Below are positions 43,588 through 52,630 of a stretch of 64,000 nucleotides of DNA, one piece after another. Each line of letters opens with the position of its first letter. Position 1 is the first letter of the stretch. The position numbers were made by a program, and so were the translations under genes. The stretch is from contig NZ_CP117425.1 of NCBI RefSeq assembly GCF_030687295.1, positions 3,848,001 to 3,912,000 of the forward strand, in the 5' to 3' direction. The DNA is from Pseudomonas beijingensis. Its GTDB lineage: Bacteria; Pseudomonadota; Gammaproteobacteria; Pseudomonadales; Pseudomonadaceae. Under the pieces are notes generated by a model. It saw nothing but the letters and a program-made list of their open reading frames with translations, made no database searches and had not been told where the DNA came from.

Positions 43588-44484
43588 TCACAACCCTTCC
43601 CGCACCGCCCCCCGAATCCCTTCCAGCAACATGGTGAACGCTGGGTTGTCGTTGTCCTCGCGCCACACCAGGTGCAACTCGCTCTGCACCCCTTCGCCCA
43701 GGTCGATCTCGCGAAATACCACCTGCTTGAACACCACGCTGGTGGCGCAACGCGGTACCAGGGCCAGACCCATGCCGGCGTTGACCAGCGCCAGGATCGT
43801 CAGCGACGACCCCAGCCATTGCACGAATTGCGGCGCGACCTGGGCCGAGCGCAGCATGCCGGTGAGCAGTTCGTTGAAGGGTGGGTAGGCGGCGTGGGAG
43901 TACATCAGGAACGGCTGTCCATCCAGGTCCTGGACGCTGACGGTTTCGGCGCTGGCCAGCGGATGCCCGGCGGGCACCGCCAGCACGAAGGGCTCGCGCA
44001 CCAGGCATTCGGTGGCGTAGCCGGTTTCCAGCAGCGGTGAGCGGACGATGCCCAGGTCGATGCGCCGGGCGCGCAGGGCTTCGTGCTGTTGGTAGGTGTT
44101 CATCTCCGCCAGGACGATTTTGACCTGGGGTTGTTTCAGCCGGGCCTCGGCAATCACCTTGGGCAAGAACTCGTACACCGCGCTGCCGACGAAGCTGATG
44201 GTCACCGAACCGATGTCGCCCTGGGCGAAACGCCGGGCCGCCACGGCGGCTTGTTGCGCCTGTTCCAACAGGTTCTGTGCCTCGATGAAAAACGCCCGGC
44301 CGGCGGCGGTGAGCGCCACGCTGCGGGTGCTGCGGGTGAACAGCTCGACGCCCAGGTGATGTTCCAGCAATTGGATCTGCCGGCTCAGCGGCGGTTGGGT
44401 CATATTCAGGCGTTCGGCGGCACGACGGAAGTTGAGTTCGGTCGCCACGGTGGTGAAGCAGCGCAACTGGGCCAGTTCAAACAT
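43588..44484 (-). CDS. LysR-family transcriptional regulator
   Basis: A 298-residue LysR protein of the CbbR/BenM-like group. The DNA-binding domain is MFELAQLRCFTTVATELNFR with LNMTQPPLSRQIQLLEHHLG. The effector domain follows. It is divergent from the MFS-dehydratase pair. The gap between them holds a TTGATT-N13-AATCAA dyad (44484-44508), a plausible binding site that touches its own start codon. Confidence 0.9.
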   Translation of the reverse strand: MFELAQLRCFTTVATELNFRRAAERLNMTQPPLSRQIQLLEHHLGVELFTRSTRSVALTAAGRAFFIEAQNLLEQAQQAAVAARRFAQGDIGSVTISFVGSAVYEFLPKVIAEARLKQPQVKIVLAEMNTYQQHEALRARRIDLGIVRSPLLETGYATECLVREPFVLAVPAGHPLASAETVSVQDLDGQPFLMYSHAAYPPFNELLTGMLRSAQVAPQFVQWLGSSLTILALVNAGMGLALVPRCATSVVFKQVVFREIDLGEGVQSELHLVWREDNDNPAFTMLLEGIRGAVREGL

Positions 44485-44508
44485 TGATTCAATCCGAGTA
44501 TCAATCAA
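44484..44508. promoter_or_regulatory. TTGATT-N13-AATCAA dyad, candidate LysR operator
   Basis: A perfect six-base inverted repeat in the divergent gap between the LysR and MFS genes. Position fits autoregulation, but the site is predicted only. Confidence 0.4.
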
Positions 44509-44592
44509 GTGCCAAGTTAGATTAGACGGGAACAATCCACCGCGTCCATCATCCTCCCGTTCCTCACAAAAACAATGATCGGGAGGCCCCCC

Positions 44593-45984
44593 TTGAATAA
44601 CGTAACGGACTCCACCCATGACAGCACCCTGGCGCTCGCGGCGGCCAAGGTCAAACGTCATGTCCTGCCGTTGGTGGTGGTGATGTTCATCGTCAACTAC
44701 ATCGACCGGGTTAATATCGGCTTCGTGCGCAGTCACCTGGAAACCGACCTGGGCATCGGCGCCGCGGCCTACGGGCTCGGCGCCGGGCTGTTCTTCATCG
44801 GCTACGCGCTGTTCGAAGTCCCGTCCAACATGCTATTGCAACGCTACGGCGCGCGGGCCTGGCTGACGCGCATCATGTTCACCTGGGGCGCGGCGGCCAT
44901 GGCCATGGCCTTTGTGCGAGGCGAGACCAGTTTTTATGTGCTGCGCTTCATCCTCGGCGCGGCGGAGGCGGGATTCTTTCCCGGCATCATCTACTACTTC
45001 ACCCAATGGCTGCCTGCCAATGAGCGCGGCAAGGCGATGGCGATCTTCCTGAGTGGGTCGGCCATTGCCTCGGTGATTTCCGGCCCGGTGTCCGGCGCCT
45101 TGCTGCACATCAGTGGGATGGGCTTGCATGGCTGGCAGTGGATGTTCCTGATCGAAGGTTTCGCCTCCATCGTGCTGTGCGGGTTTGTCTGGTTCTGGCT
45201 GCAATCGCACCCGAGCCAGGCCAAATGGCTGACGGCTGAAGAGAAAACCGTATTGATCGCCGCCATCGCCGAAGAGCAACGGGCCCGGGAAGCCGCGCAA
45301 GTGGTCAAGCCGTCGATGTTCAAGTTGCTGGCCGACCGACAGATCGCGCTGTTCTGTTTCATCTACTTTTCCATCGCCCTGACCATCTACGGCGCCACGT
45401 TCTGGCTACCGAGCATGATCAAGAAGATGGGCAACCTGGGGGACTTCCAGGTCGGTTTGCTCAATTCCATTCCGTGGATCATTTCCATCATCGCGATGTA
45501 CGGTTTTGCCGCCCTGGCCGGCAAATGGAAATTTCAGCAGGCCTGGGTCGCGGTGACGCTGGTGATCGCTGCGTTCGGCATGTTCATGTCCACCACCGGC
45601 GGGCCGATCTTTGCCTTCGTGGCGATCTGTTTCGCGGCCATCGGCTTCAAGGCGGCCTCGGCGCTGTTCTGGCCGATTCCCCAAGGCTACCTGGATGCGC
45701 GCATCGCGGCGGCGGTGATCGCCCTGATCAATTCCATCGGTAACCTCGGCGGCTTCGTGGCGCCCACGGCCTTCGGTTTCCTGGAACAGACCACTGGGTC
45801 CATCGAGGGTGGGCTGTATGGGCTGGCAATCACCTCCCTGGTTGCCGCCGTGGTGATTTTCTTTGCCCGCACCAAGCCGGGCCGCGATACGCCGAATTCA
45901 CTGTCCGGCCGACCTGAAACCGTTGCCGGTCAACCGGAAAAACCTCAAGCCTTGAACCCTGGCCCATCGGGAGCCGTTGTATGA
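44593..45984 (+). CDS. MFS organic-acid permease, GudP/ExuT-like anion:cation symporter family
   Basis: About 463 residues with twelve membrane segments. Family markers are MFIVNYIDRVNIGFVRSHLE in segment 1, FFIGYALFEVPSNMLLQRYGAR in segment 2 and FILGAAEAGFFPGIIYYFTQW in segment 4. These are typical of sugar-acid/aromatic-acid permeases. The start is taken as TTG 44593, seven bases after GGGAGG; ATG 44575 lies before that site. Coupled by four bases to a glucarate-dehydratase-like enzyme, so the likely substrate is an aldaric acid. Confidence 0.88.
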   Translation: MNNVTDSTHDSTLALAAAKVKRHVLPLVVVMFIVNYIDRVNIGFVRSHLETDLGIGAAAYGLGAGLFFIGYALFEVPSNMLLQRYGARAWLTRIMFTWGAAAMAMAFVRGETSFYVLRFILGAAEAGFFPGIIYYFTQWLPANERGKAMAIFLSGSAIASVISGPVSGALLHISGMGLHGWQWMFLIEGFASIVLCGFVWFWLQSHPSQAKWLTAEEKTVLIAAIAEEQRAREAAQVVKPSMFKLLADRQIALFCFIYFSIALTIYGATFWLPSMIKKMGNLGDFQVGLLNSIPWIISIIAMYGFAALAGKWKFQQAWVAVTLVIAAFGMFMSTTGGPIFAFVAICFAAIGFKAASALFWPIPQGYLDARIAAAVIALINSIGNLGGFVAPTAFGFLEQTTGSIEGGLYGLAITSLVAAVVIFFARTKPGRDTPNSLSGRPETVAGQPEKPQALNPGPSGAVV

Positions 45985-47255
45985 AGATCAAACGCGTCAC
46001 CGTCACTCCCATCGCTTTTCGCGATCCACCCTTGCTCAACGCCAGCGGCATCCATGAGCCGTTCGCGTTGCGTTCGATCATCGAGATCGAGAGCGACAAC
46101 GGTTACATCGGTCTGGGGGAGAGCTACGGCGATGCCCCGGCCCTGGCGATCCAGCAGCAACTGCAGAGCCAGTTGATCGGCCTGGACCCGTTCAACCTCA
46201 ATCAGTTGCGGGCCATCGTCCAGGCGACCGTCGCCGCGCAGAAACCGGCCAGCGTTGCCGGTGCCGAACTGGCGCCGGGGTCCCACGCGAGCAAAGCGGT
46301 GAGCAATGCCTATTCGGCGTTCGAAGTGGCCTTCCTGGATTTGCAGGCCCATTACCTGAACGTGCCGCTGGTGGACCTGCTGGGCGGCGCGATTCGCGAC
46401 GAGATCCCGTTCAGTGCCTACTTGTTTTTCAAGTACGCCGAGCACATCGATTCGCCGTACCCGCCAGACAGTTGGGGCGAAGCGCTCAACGAACAGCAGA
46501 TCGTCGCCCAGGCCCGGCGGATGATCCAGGACTATGGCTTCAAGAGCATCAAGCTCAAGGCCGGCGCCCTTGATCCGGAGCATGAAGTCGCCTGCATCAA
46601 GGCGCTGAAACAGGCCTTCCCTGGCTACCCGTTGCGTATCGACCCCAATGGCAACTGGTCCCTGGAAACCTCGATTCGCATGGCCGAGCTGCTGGGGGAG
46701 GACCTGCAGTATTACGAAGATCCGACGCCAGGGCTGGAAGGCATGGCCGAGCTGCACAAGCGCACGGGGCTGCCGCTGGCGACCAATATGGTGGTCACCG
46801 ATTTTGATGAGTTCCGCCGCAGCGTGGCGCTGAACAGCGTGCAGATTGTGTTGGCCGACCACCATTACTGGGGCGGCCTGCGGGACACCCAGGTCCTGGC
46901 GAAAATGTGCAACACCTTTGGCCTGGGCGTGTCGATGCATTCGAACTCGCACCTGGGTATCAGCCTCATGGCCATGGCCCACGTGGCGGCCGCGGTGCCG
47001 AACCTGGACTACGCCTGCGACACCCATTACCCCTGGCAGGAGCCGGATGAAGAAGTGATCAAGGGCGGCAAGCTGCCGATTGTCGATGGCTGCGTGAAGA
47101 TCACCCGGGCGCCGGGCCTTGGCTTGGAATTGGACCGGGATCAACTGGGTAAGCTGCATGATCAGTTCCTCAGCTGCGGCATCCGCCAGCGTGACGATGT
47201 GCGGCAGATGCAGCGCTACCGGCCGGATTGGAAGACCGTCAAGCCGAGGTTCTGA
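45981..47255 (+). CDS. Glucarate dehydratase-like enolase superfamily enzyme
   Basis: A 424-residue enzyme of the glucarate dehydratase group of the enolase superfamily. Base-catalyst motif is KxK at Lys191/Lys193 (IKLKAG). Metal ligands include Asp221 (RIDPNGNW), Glu246 (YYEDPTPG) and a third near Asn269 (ATNMVVTDFDE). The second base is His320 (MHSNSHLGIS). It would dehydrate D-glucarate or a relative to a keto-deoxy acid. Its start overlaps the permease stop (ATGA), and a porin follows. Downstream catabolic genes are not in the window, so the exact aldaric acid is uncertain. Confidence 0.86.
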   Translation: MKIKRVTVTPIAFRDPPLLNASGIHEPFALRSIIEIESDNGYIGLGESYGDAPALAIQQQLQSQLIGLDPFNLNQLRAIVQATVAAQKPASVAGAELAPGSHASKAVSNAYSAFEVAFLDLQAHYLNVPLVDLLGGAIRDEIPFSAYLFFKYAEHIDSPYPPDSWGEALNEQQIVAQARRMIQDYGFKSIKLKAGALDPEHEVACIKALKQAFPGYPLRIDPNGNWSLETSIRMAELLGEDLQYYEDPTPGLEGMAELHKRTGLPLATNMVVTDFDEFRRSVALNSVQIVLADHHYWGGLRDTQVLAKMCNTFGLGVSMHSNSHLGISLMAMAHVAAAVPNLDYACDTHYPWQEPDEEVIKGGKLPIVDGCVKITRAPGLGLELDRDQLGKLHDQFLSCGIRQRDDVRQMQRYRPDWKTVKPRF

Positions 47256-47273
47256 TACACCGCAGAGGGGCCT

Positions 47274-47361
47274 GTGGGAGCAAGGCTTGCCCGCGATGAA
47301 CGATAACGCGGTCCGGCTGTTCGACTGCGGCGCGGCTATCGCGGGCAAGCCTTGCTCCCAC
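47274..47361. repeat. REPIN, GTGGGAGCAAGGCTTGCCC type
   Basis: Complete inverted pair directly after the dehydratase gene, in the gap 47256-47632. Confidence 0.88.
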
Positions 47362-47426
47362 AGGTATCTCCACAGGTCTTGCTCTCACAGAAAAATCCCT
47401 CCCACATCCCTAGGCCCCCCTGCGGC

Positions 47427-47535
47427 CCACACCCAAAGTACCGCACCCGCCAGCCTCGACGTCTTACACCCAAACTGCCGCGCCCGCCTGCATCGCAGTC
47501 TTACGTCCAAACTGCCGCGCCGGGCCCGAGCTTCC
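47427..47535. repeat. Three imperfect 37-bp direct repeats before the porin gene
   Basis: Units begin at 47427, 47464 and 47501, exactly 37 bases apart. The shared core is TTACACCCAAACTGCCGCGC (units 2 and 3 closest; unit 1 reads CCACACCCAAAGTACCGCAC). They end about 100 bases before the porin start codon. Role unknown; binding sites or a decaying tandem repeat are both possible. Confidence 0.7.
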
Positions 47536-47632
47536 AAAGCATCCGCCAATTGCCTCCAAGGCAGCGTATGACGCGCCCTGGCGCCTTTCGATAATCGCCT
47601 CCGACATCCCGTCCCCTGTTGCGGAGCGCGCC

Positions 47633-48817
47633 ATGCACAACAATAAAAATACCTGCCTGCGTTTTTTACCTGCGGTCATCGCCGGTCTTTCCAGCCTGGG
47701 CCTGACGCCTTGGGCCAACGCTGAAATCATGCTGTACGACAAGGACCAGACCACCTTTTCCACCGACGGCTACATCAACGCCTTTTACGTCAACAGCGAC
47801 GTGGACCGCGCCGGTGAGCAGTACGACCGTCGGCAGGCGCGGGTCAAGATGGGCTTTTTGCCCAACTACCTGGGTTTCAACATGGGCAAGCAGGTCGATG
47901 ACCTCAAGCTCGGCGCCCGGGCCTCGTTCTGGGTGACCATCAACGACAGCGAAACCAACGGCACCGACACCGCCATCGACGTGCGCCAGTTCTACGGCAC
48001 CGTGGCCAACCCGGAGTGGGGCGAGGTATTGGTCGGCAAGGACTTCGGCCTGTTTGCCCGCTCCAACATCCTGCTGGACGAACTGCTCGCCGGTTACGGC
48101 CAGGTCAGTGACACCCTGGGGCTGGTGGACGGCGGTGGCGTCTCGTTCGGCAACATCGGCAGCGGTTATCCGTACCCGTTCCCGACCTCGCAGATCACCT
48201 ACCGCACGCCAGTGATGGACGGGCTACGGGTGGCGGTGGGGATCATGGACCCGGTGGACACCAACGACAACAGCGCCACCGGCAAGGCCTACCAGGAAAA
48301 CCCGCGCACCGAGAGCGAGATCACCTACCAGTTCGACCTGGGCGGGGCGAAGATCTACAGCTGGCTCAACGGCAGCTACCAGACCTCGGACAACACCGAC
48401 TCCACCGTCGAATCGGTGACTTCCAAGGGCCTGGGCTATGGCGTGCAGGCGAAGATGGGTGGGTTGTCCCTCACCGGCTCGGGGTTCCAGGCCAAGGGCA
48501 TCAACCCGTTCTTCACCAACAACGCCGGTGAAGCCACCCTGCGTAATGTCGACAGCAAGGGCTACCTGTTGCAGGGCTCGTACAAACTGGGCAAGAACCG
48601 CCTGGCGCTGTCCTACGGCAAGACCGATGACGACGGCAACGGCGTGGTGGGCAGTGGTGCCGATTACGAAACCCGGGGCATCGCGCTGTTCCACGACATC
48701 AACGACAACCTCAAGCTCGTGGCCGAGTACAACCAGTTCGAAATCAACGGCCACGACACCAGTGCCCAGAATGAAGACACCGATACCTTTGCGGTGGGGG
48801 CGGTGCTTACCTGGTAA
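47633..48817 (+). CDS. Outer-membrane porin, Gram-negative porin family
   Basis: A 394-residue porin. The signal peptide ends about residue 30 (TPWANA). The mature chain is a beta-barrel typical of general porins: DGYINAFYVNSDVDRAG, NPEWGEVLVGKDFGLF, repeated aromatic strands, and a final aromatic residue in FAVGAVLTW. It likely admits the sugar acid used by the upstream permease and dehydratase. A terminator follows at 48937. Three 37-bp repeats lie upstream. Confidence 0.86.
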   Translation: MHNNKNTCLRFLPAVIAGLSSLGLTPWANAEIMLYDKDQTTFSTDGYINAFYVNSDVDRAGEQYDRRQARVKMGFLPNYLGFNMGKQVDDLKLGARASFWVTINDSETNGTDTAIDVRQFYGTVANPEWGEVLVGKDFGLFARSNILLDELLAGYGQVSDTLGLVDGGGVSFGNIGSGYPYPFPTSQITYRTPVMDGLRVAVGIMDPVDTNDNSATGKAYQENPRTESEITYQFDLGGAKIYSWLNGSYQTSDNTDSTVESVTSKGLGYGVQAKMGGLSLTGSGFQAKGINPFFTNNAGEATLRNVDSKGYLLQGSYKLGKNRLALSYGKTDDDGNGVVGSGADYETRGIALFHDINDNLKLVAEYNQFEINGHDTSAQNEDTDTFAVGAVLTW

Positions 48818-48834
48818 AGGGGACGACGCTGTCT

Positions 48835-48922
48835 GTGGGAGCAAGGCTTGCCCGCGATAGTCGCGCCGCGGTCGAGCAGCTGAACCGCGTTATCGTTCAT
48901 CGCGGGCAAGCCTTGCTCCCAC
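48835..48922. repeat. REPIN, GTGGGAGCAAGGCTTGCCC type
   Basis: Complete inverted pair just after the porin gene. Confidence 0.88.
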
Positions 48923-48936
48923 AGGCCTTTGCTATT

Positions 48937-48964
48937 GGGGGCTGCGCATCAGCCCCCTTTTTTT
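48937..48964 (+). terminator. Terminator of the porin gene
   Basis: Stem GGGGGCTG / CAGCCCCC with a five-base loop, then seven T residues. It abuts the convergent nirN stop codon. Confidence 0.88.
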
Positions 48965-50460
48965 CAGTGGGACGTCCCCTCGGCAAACTCGATCTTGTTG
49001 CCGACGTTGTACTTGCCCGAAGGCTTGTTCATGGGCAGGCGCTTGATTTCCTTGAGGGTGTCGCTGTCGTAGACGATCAGCGCGCCTTCGGTGTCCCAGA
49101 TACTCAGCAACAAGTAACGCCCGTCGCGGGTGAACTCGACGTGGGCGGCGGTCTTGCCGGGCATGGGCCGCAGGGTGTGGGCGATTTCCAGGGTCTGTTT
49201 GTCGATCAGGTGAATGGCATCGTTGTCGGGGCCGAAGAATACATCGGTCCAGGCGTAGCGGGAGTTGGCATGGCTGCGCAGGAAGAAACCCGGCCCCAGG
49301 GTGGGGATCTGCTGGATGACTTTCCACGTGTCGAAGTCGATCACCGAGATCAGCCCCTTGCTGATGTTGGGCGTGGCGAACACCCAGTGCCCATCGCGTT
49401 TCCAATAGGTCCCCGAGCCCAGGTGCGGCATGCCCGGCAGCGCGATATCAGTGACGATCCGTCCTGTGTCGAGGTCGATCACCTGGCCGCCCTGGGCCTT
49501 GCGCGAGGTGGCGAGCAATTGCCGGTAATCGGGCGAGAAGGAAAAATCATCGAGGTAATCCTCGGCCTCGATCCGCCGGGGCACGAAGTCCGGGTTCGGC
49601 CCGGTGGACAGCTCCCAGACCTCTTTCACGTCTTTCAAGGCCACGATGAAGCTGTCCCGCGGCGGCGCGGTATAAACCGCACTGACCCGCGAGGCCTGGC
49701 CGTTCAGCCCAACCGTTGCAACCGTCTTGACCAGCGACAGGTCACGGGCATCCAGCACCACCACGTTGCCCGGCAGGGTGTTGCCCACTAGCACCCAGCG
49801 CCCGTCCTTGCTCACCGCCAGGTTGCGGGTATTGAGCCCGGCCCGCACCTCGGCGATGAGCGTGAGGTTGTGCAGGTCATACAGGCTGATCCAGCCGTCC
49901 CGGGAGGCGAAATAGACGAAGCGTCCGTCCGGCGAAAACTTCGGTCCGCCATGCAGCGCGAAGTGTGAGGCGAAGCGCGCCAGGACCTCGAAGCGATCGC
50001 CGTCGACGATATCGACGTGATGGTCGCCAGCCTCCACCACCACGAACAGGTTCAGCGGATCGGCGTGGTGTTGGGGTTTATCGGGCAGGGCGACGACATC
50101 CGCCAGCAGGCGATGGCTGCGGCGTGTGTCGTCCTCGCTCCAGGTTGGTTCGACGGCGGGCGGACGCTGGAGATAGTGGGTCAGGCCATCGATCTGGGCA
50201 GGCGTCAGCACCGTGCCAAACGCCGCCATCTGGCTGGCCGGGCGGCCATTGGCGATTACTTGGCGGATCTCGTCGGGCTTGATCCGGCTCAGGCTCTGGG
50301 GCAACAGCGCCGGGCCGGCAGCGCCGATGCGATTGACTCCGTGGCACTGCTGGCAGTGTCGCTGGTAGTCCTGCTCAGCCAATGCCAGGTCCGGCTCAGG
50401 CACCGTGGCACCCTGGACGGCGCCGATCCACAGCAACGGAGCCAGCCAGCCGATCCTCAT
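48964..50460 (-). CDS. nirN: NirN, cytochrome c / d1-heme dehydrogenase
   Basis: A 498-residue periplasmic protein. The signal peptide is followed by a class I cytochrome c domain with heme site Cys36-x-x-Cys39-His40 (CQQCH). The eight-bladed propeller that follows resembles the cd1 nitrite reductase barrel. NirN carries out the last oxidation step of d1-heme formation and passes the cofactor to NirS. It lies last in nirSMCFDLGHJEN and overlaps nirE by four bases. Confidence 0.92.
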   Translation of the reverse strand: MRIGWLAPLLWIGAVQGATVPEPDLALAEQDYQRHCQQCHGVNRIGAAGPALLPQSLSRIKPDEIRQVIANGRPASQMAAFGTVLTPAQIDGLTHYLQRPPAVEPTWSEDDTRRSHRLLADVVALPDKPQHHADPLNLFVVVEAGDHHVDIVDGDRFEVLARFASHFALHGGPKFSPDGRFVYFASRDGWISLYDLHNLTLIAEVRAGLNTRNLAVSKDGRWVLVGNTLPGNVVVLDARDLSLVKTVATVGLNGQASRVSAVYTAPPRDSFIVALKDVKEVWELSTGPNPDFVPRRIEAEDYLDDFSFSPDYRQLLATSRKAQGGQVIDLDTGRIVTDIALPGMPHLGSGTYWKRDGHWVFATPNISKGLISVIDFDTWKVIQQIPTLGPGFFLRSHANSRYAWTDVFFGPDNDAIHLIDKQTLEIAHTLRPMPGKTAAHVEFTRDGRYLLLSIWDTEGALIVYDSDTLKEIKRLPMNKPSGKYNVGNKIEFAEGTSH

Positions 50461-51299
50461 GATGCCACCCTCGCGATACCCGGCTGAACCAGCGTGACCG
50501 GGTGCAGGCGTGCCGGATGCTCCAGCAACTGATGGGCAAACAAACCGACTACCTTGCCGATCACCGTCAAGGTCGGTAGGCCTTCGGCGCAGGCCCGCGA
50601 CATGTCCGGCAGTTGCTGGAGGGTCCCGCGCAGGACCTGCTGGTCGGGGCGCGTGCCGTTGCTGATCAACGCCGCCGGCGTGTCAGCCGCCAGGCCCGCA
50701 GCCATCAGCCGAGTGGCGATGGTGCCGAGGTTTGACAAGCCCATGTAGAACACCAGGGTCTGGCTGTCATCCGCCAGGCTTTGCCAGGGCAGGTCCAAGT
50801 CGCCTTCGCGTTGCAGATGACCGGTGATGAAGCGACAGGAGTTGACCAGGTCGCGATGGGTCAGAGGAATGCCGGCATAGGTGCTGCAACCGGCCGCGGC
50901 GGTGATGCCGGGCACGACTTGGCAATTGATACCCCGGGCCAGGAGATACTCCAGCTCCTCGGCACCGCGACCGAAGATGAACGGATCACCGCCCTTGAGC
51001 CGCACTACCCGTTGTCCCTGATCGGCCAGGTCGGCCAGCAGTTCGTTGATTTGTGGCTGGGGCAGGCTGTGGCAACCGGCGGCCTTGCCGACGTAGTGCC
51101 GGGCGCAGGGCAGGGGGATCAGATTGAGCAATTGCGGGCTGATCAAGCGGTCGTAGACCACCGCGTCGGCCTGCGTCAACAGGCTCCAGGCGCGCAAGGT
51201 CAACAGGCCCGGGTCACCGGGACCGGCGCCGACCAGGGCGACTTCACCCGGTCTGAAGGGCGATTGCAGGGCAGCGGGCAAAACGATGGAGGCAGGCAT
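50457..51299 (-). CDS. nirE: NirE, uroporphyrinogen-III C-methyltransferase
   Basis: A 280-residue SAM-dependent methyltransferase making precorrin-2 for d1-heme. Motifs are VALVGAGPGDPGLLTLRA at about 20-37, VVYDRLISPQLL, RLKGGDPFIFGRGAEE and VPGITAAAGCSTYAGIPLTHR. This is the dedicated denitrification copy. AAGGAA precedes ATG 51299. Coupled to nirN. Confidence 0.93.
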   Translation of the reverse strand: MPASIVLPAALQSPFRPGEVALVGAGPGDPGLLTLRAWSLLTQADAVVYDRLISPQLLNLIPLPCARHYVGKAAGCHSLPQPQINELLADLADQGQRVVRLKGGDPFIFGRGAEELEYLLARGINCQVVPGITAAAGCSTYAGIPLTHRDLVNSCRFITGHLQREGDLDLPWQSLADDSQTLVFYMGLSNLGTIATRLMAAGLAADTPAALISNGTRPDQQVLRGTLQQLPDMSRACAEGLPTLTVIGKVVGLFAHQLLEHPARLHPVTLVQPGIARVAS

Positions 51300-51336
51300 G
51301 GGACTTCCTTGGTTCGTCATCAGGTTCGCCGTTGGG

Positions 51337-52518
51337 TTATCGGGCGCAGGGCATCGCAACGCTGGGAATCGCGTGCAGGCCAATTTCGTCATCGCTGAGG
51401 TGGCAGCCGGGGTCCTGGCCCCACAGGTCGCCGTCGGCCCAGGCGCGGGTACGGGTATTGCCGTTGCAGATGTCCAGCCAGCGGCATTGCCCACAACGGC
51501 CGCCCACGGCTCGAGGGTGTTCGCGCAGCTTCAAGAGCAGGGCGTCGGGACGCTCCAGCCAGAGGCTCTTGAACGGCGTCTGGCGAACGTTGCCCACCGA
51601 GTGCTGCCACCAATAGGTGTCGGGGTGGACCTCGCCGGTGTTGTCGATGTTGGCGATGCCGCTGCCCGACGCATTGCCGCCCCAGGCCCGCAGCATCTGC
51701 TCCAGTGCGGCGTAGTGGTGGGGCAGGTGCCGGGATACCCAGTGCAGCAGCAGGATTGCATCGGCGTCGTTGTTGCCGCTGACGAAGTCACTGTCGCGGC
51801 CTTGTTCGATGTCGTGCCAGGCCCGCTCGAAGATCAAGGTCATGGCCTCGCGACTCATTTGCTGGTGGGCATCGAGTTTGCGACTGCGCTTGCCGCGTCC
51901 GCTGTAGTTCAGATGCGACAGATAGAATTTCTGTACGTCGTATTCATTCATCAAATCCAGCAAGCGCGGTAACTGGGTATGGTTTTGCTGGGTGAGGGTG
52001 GTGCGCAAGCCGACCCGGATGCCTTGCTCGCGGCAGAGCCGGATGGCCGCCATGGAGCTGGCGAAACTGCCCTTGAGCTGACGGAATTCATCGTGGGTCG
52101 CTTCCAGGCCATCGATGCTGATGCCCACGTAATCGAAGTTCGCCGCCGCAATCTGTTGAATATTGGACGCGTCGATCAGCGTGCCGTTGGTGGACAGGGC
52201 GAGGAAAAAGCCCTTGCCGCGGGCATAGGCGCTGAGCTGGAACAGATCGTCGCGCAGCAGCGGTTCACCACCGGACAGGATCAGCACGCGCACCCCAGCG
52301 TCATGCAGGTCGTCGATGACCTTGAGCGCTGCAACGGTGTCCAGTTCATCGCGAAACACGCTGTCGGCCGATGTCGCATAGCAGTGCTTGCAGGTCAGGT
52401 TGCAACGCCTGAGCAGGTTCCAGATCACCACTGGCGGACGGGGGCTGCCCGGTGGCGCGACGCGTGGGGCGGGGCAGTGCCCGGCCAGGGCTCGCAGGTA
52501 GTGGCTGATCCTCAACAT
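51337..52518 (-). CDS. nirJ: NirJ, radical SAM heme d1 synthesis protein
   Basis: A 393-residue radical SAM/SPASM enzyme. The radical SAM cluster is Cys39-x3-Cys43-x2-Cys46 (CNLTCKHC). SPASM cysteines lie near the C-terminus (GGRCGQCRWLDICNGN, DPGCHLSDDE). It replaces propionate side chains on the d1 precursor with keto groups. A REPIN lies between nirJ and nirH. Confidence 0.94.
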   Translation of the reverse strand: MLRISHYLRALAGHCPAPRVAPPGSPRPPVVIWNLLRRCNLTCKHCYATSADSVFRDELDTVAALKVIDDLHDAGVRVLILSGGEPLLRDDLFQLSAYARGKGFFLALSTNGTLIDASNIQQIAAANFDYVGISIDGLEATHDEFRQLKGSFASSMAAIRLCREQGIRVGLRTTLTQQNHTQLPRLLDLMNEYDVQKFYLSHLNYSGRGKRSRKLDAHQQMSREAMTLIFERAWHDIEQGRDSDFVSGNNDADAILLLHWVSRHLPHHYAALEQMLRAWGGNASGSGIANIDNTGEVHPDTYWWQHSVGNVRQTPFKSLWLERPDALLLKLREHPRAVGGRCGQCRWLDICNGNTRTRAWADGDLWGQDPGCHLSDDEIGLHAIPSVAMPCAR

Positions 52519-52528
52519 AAGTCGCTCC

Positions 52529-52630
52529 GTGGGAGCAAGGCGTGGTGGGAGCAAGGCTTGCCCGCGATGAAGCCGATGCGGTCCTTCATAAAACCGACGC
52601 CCCTGTTTGGCGAGCAAGCGTTGCTCCCAC
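52529..52630. repeat. REPIN between nirH and nirJ, partly coding
   Basis: Left arm GTGGGAGCAAGG is duplicated (52529 and 52545). The right arm ends at 52630. Its right half overlaps the nirH reading frame and supplies the last 14 codons and stop of nirH. Confidence 0.88.
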
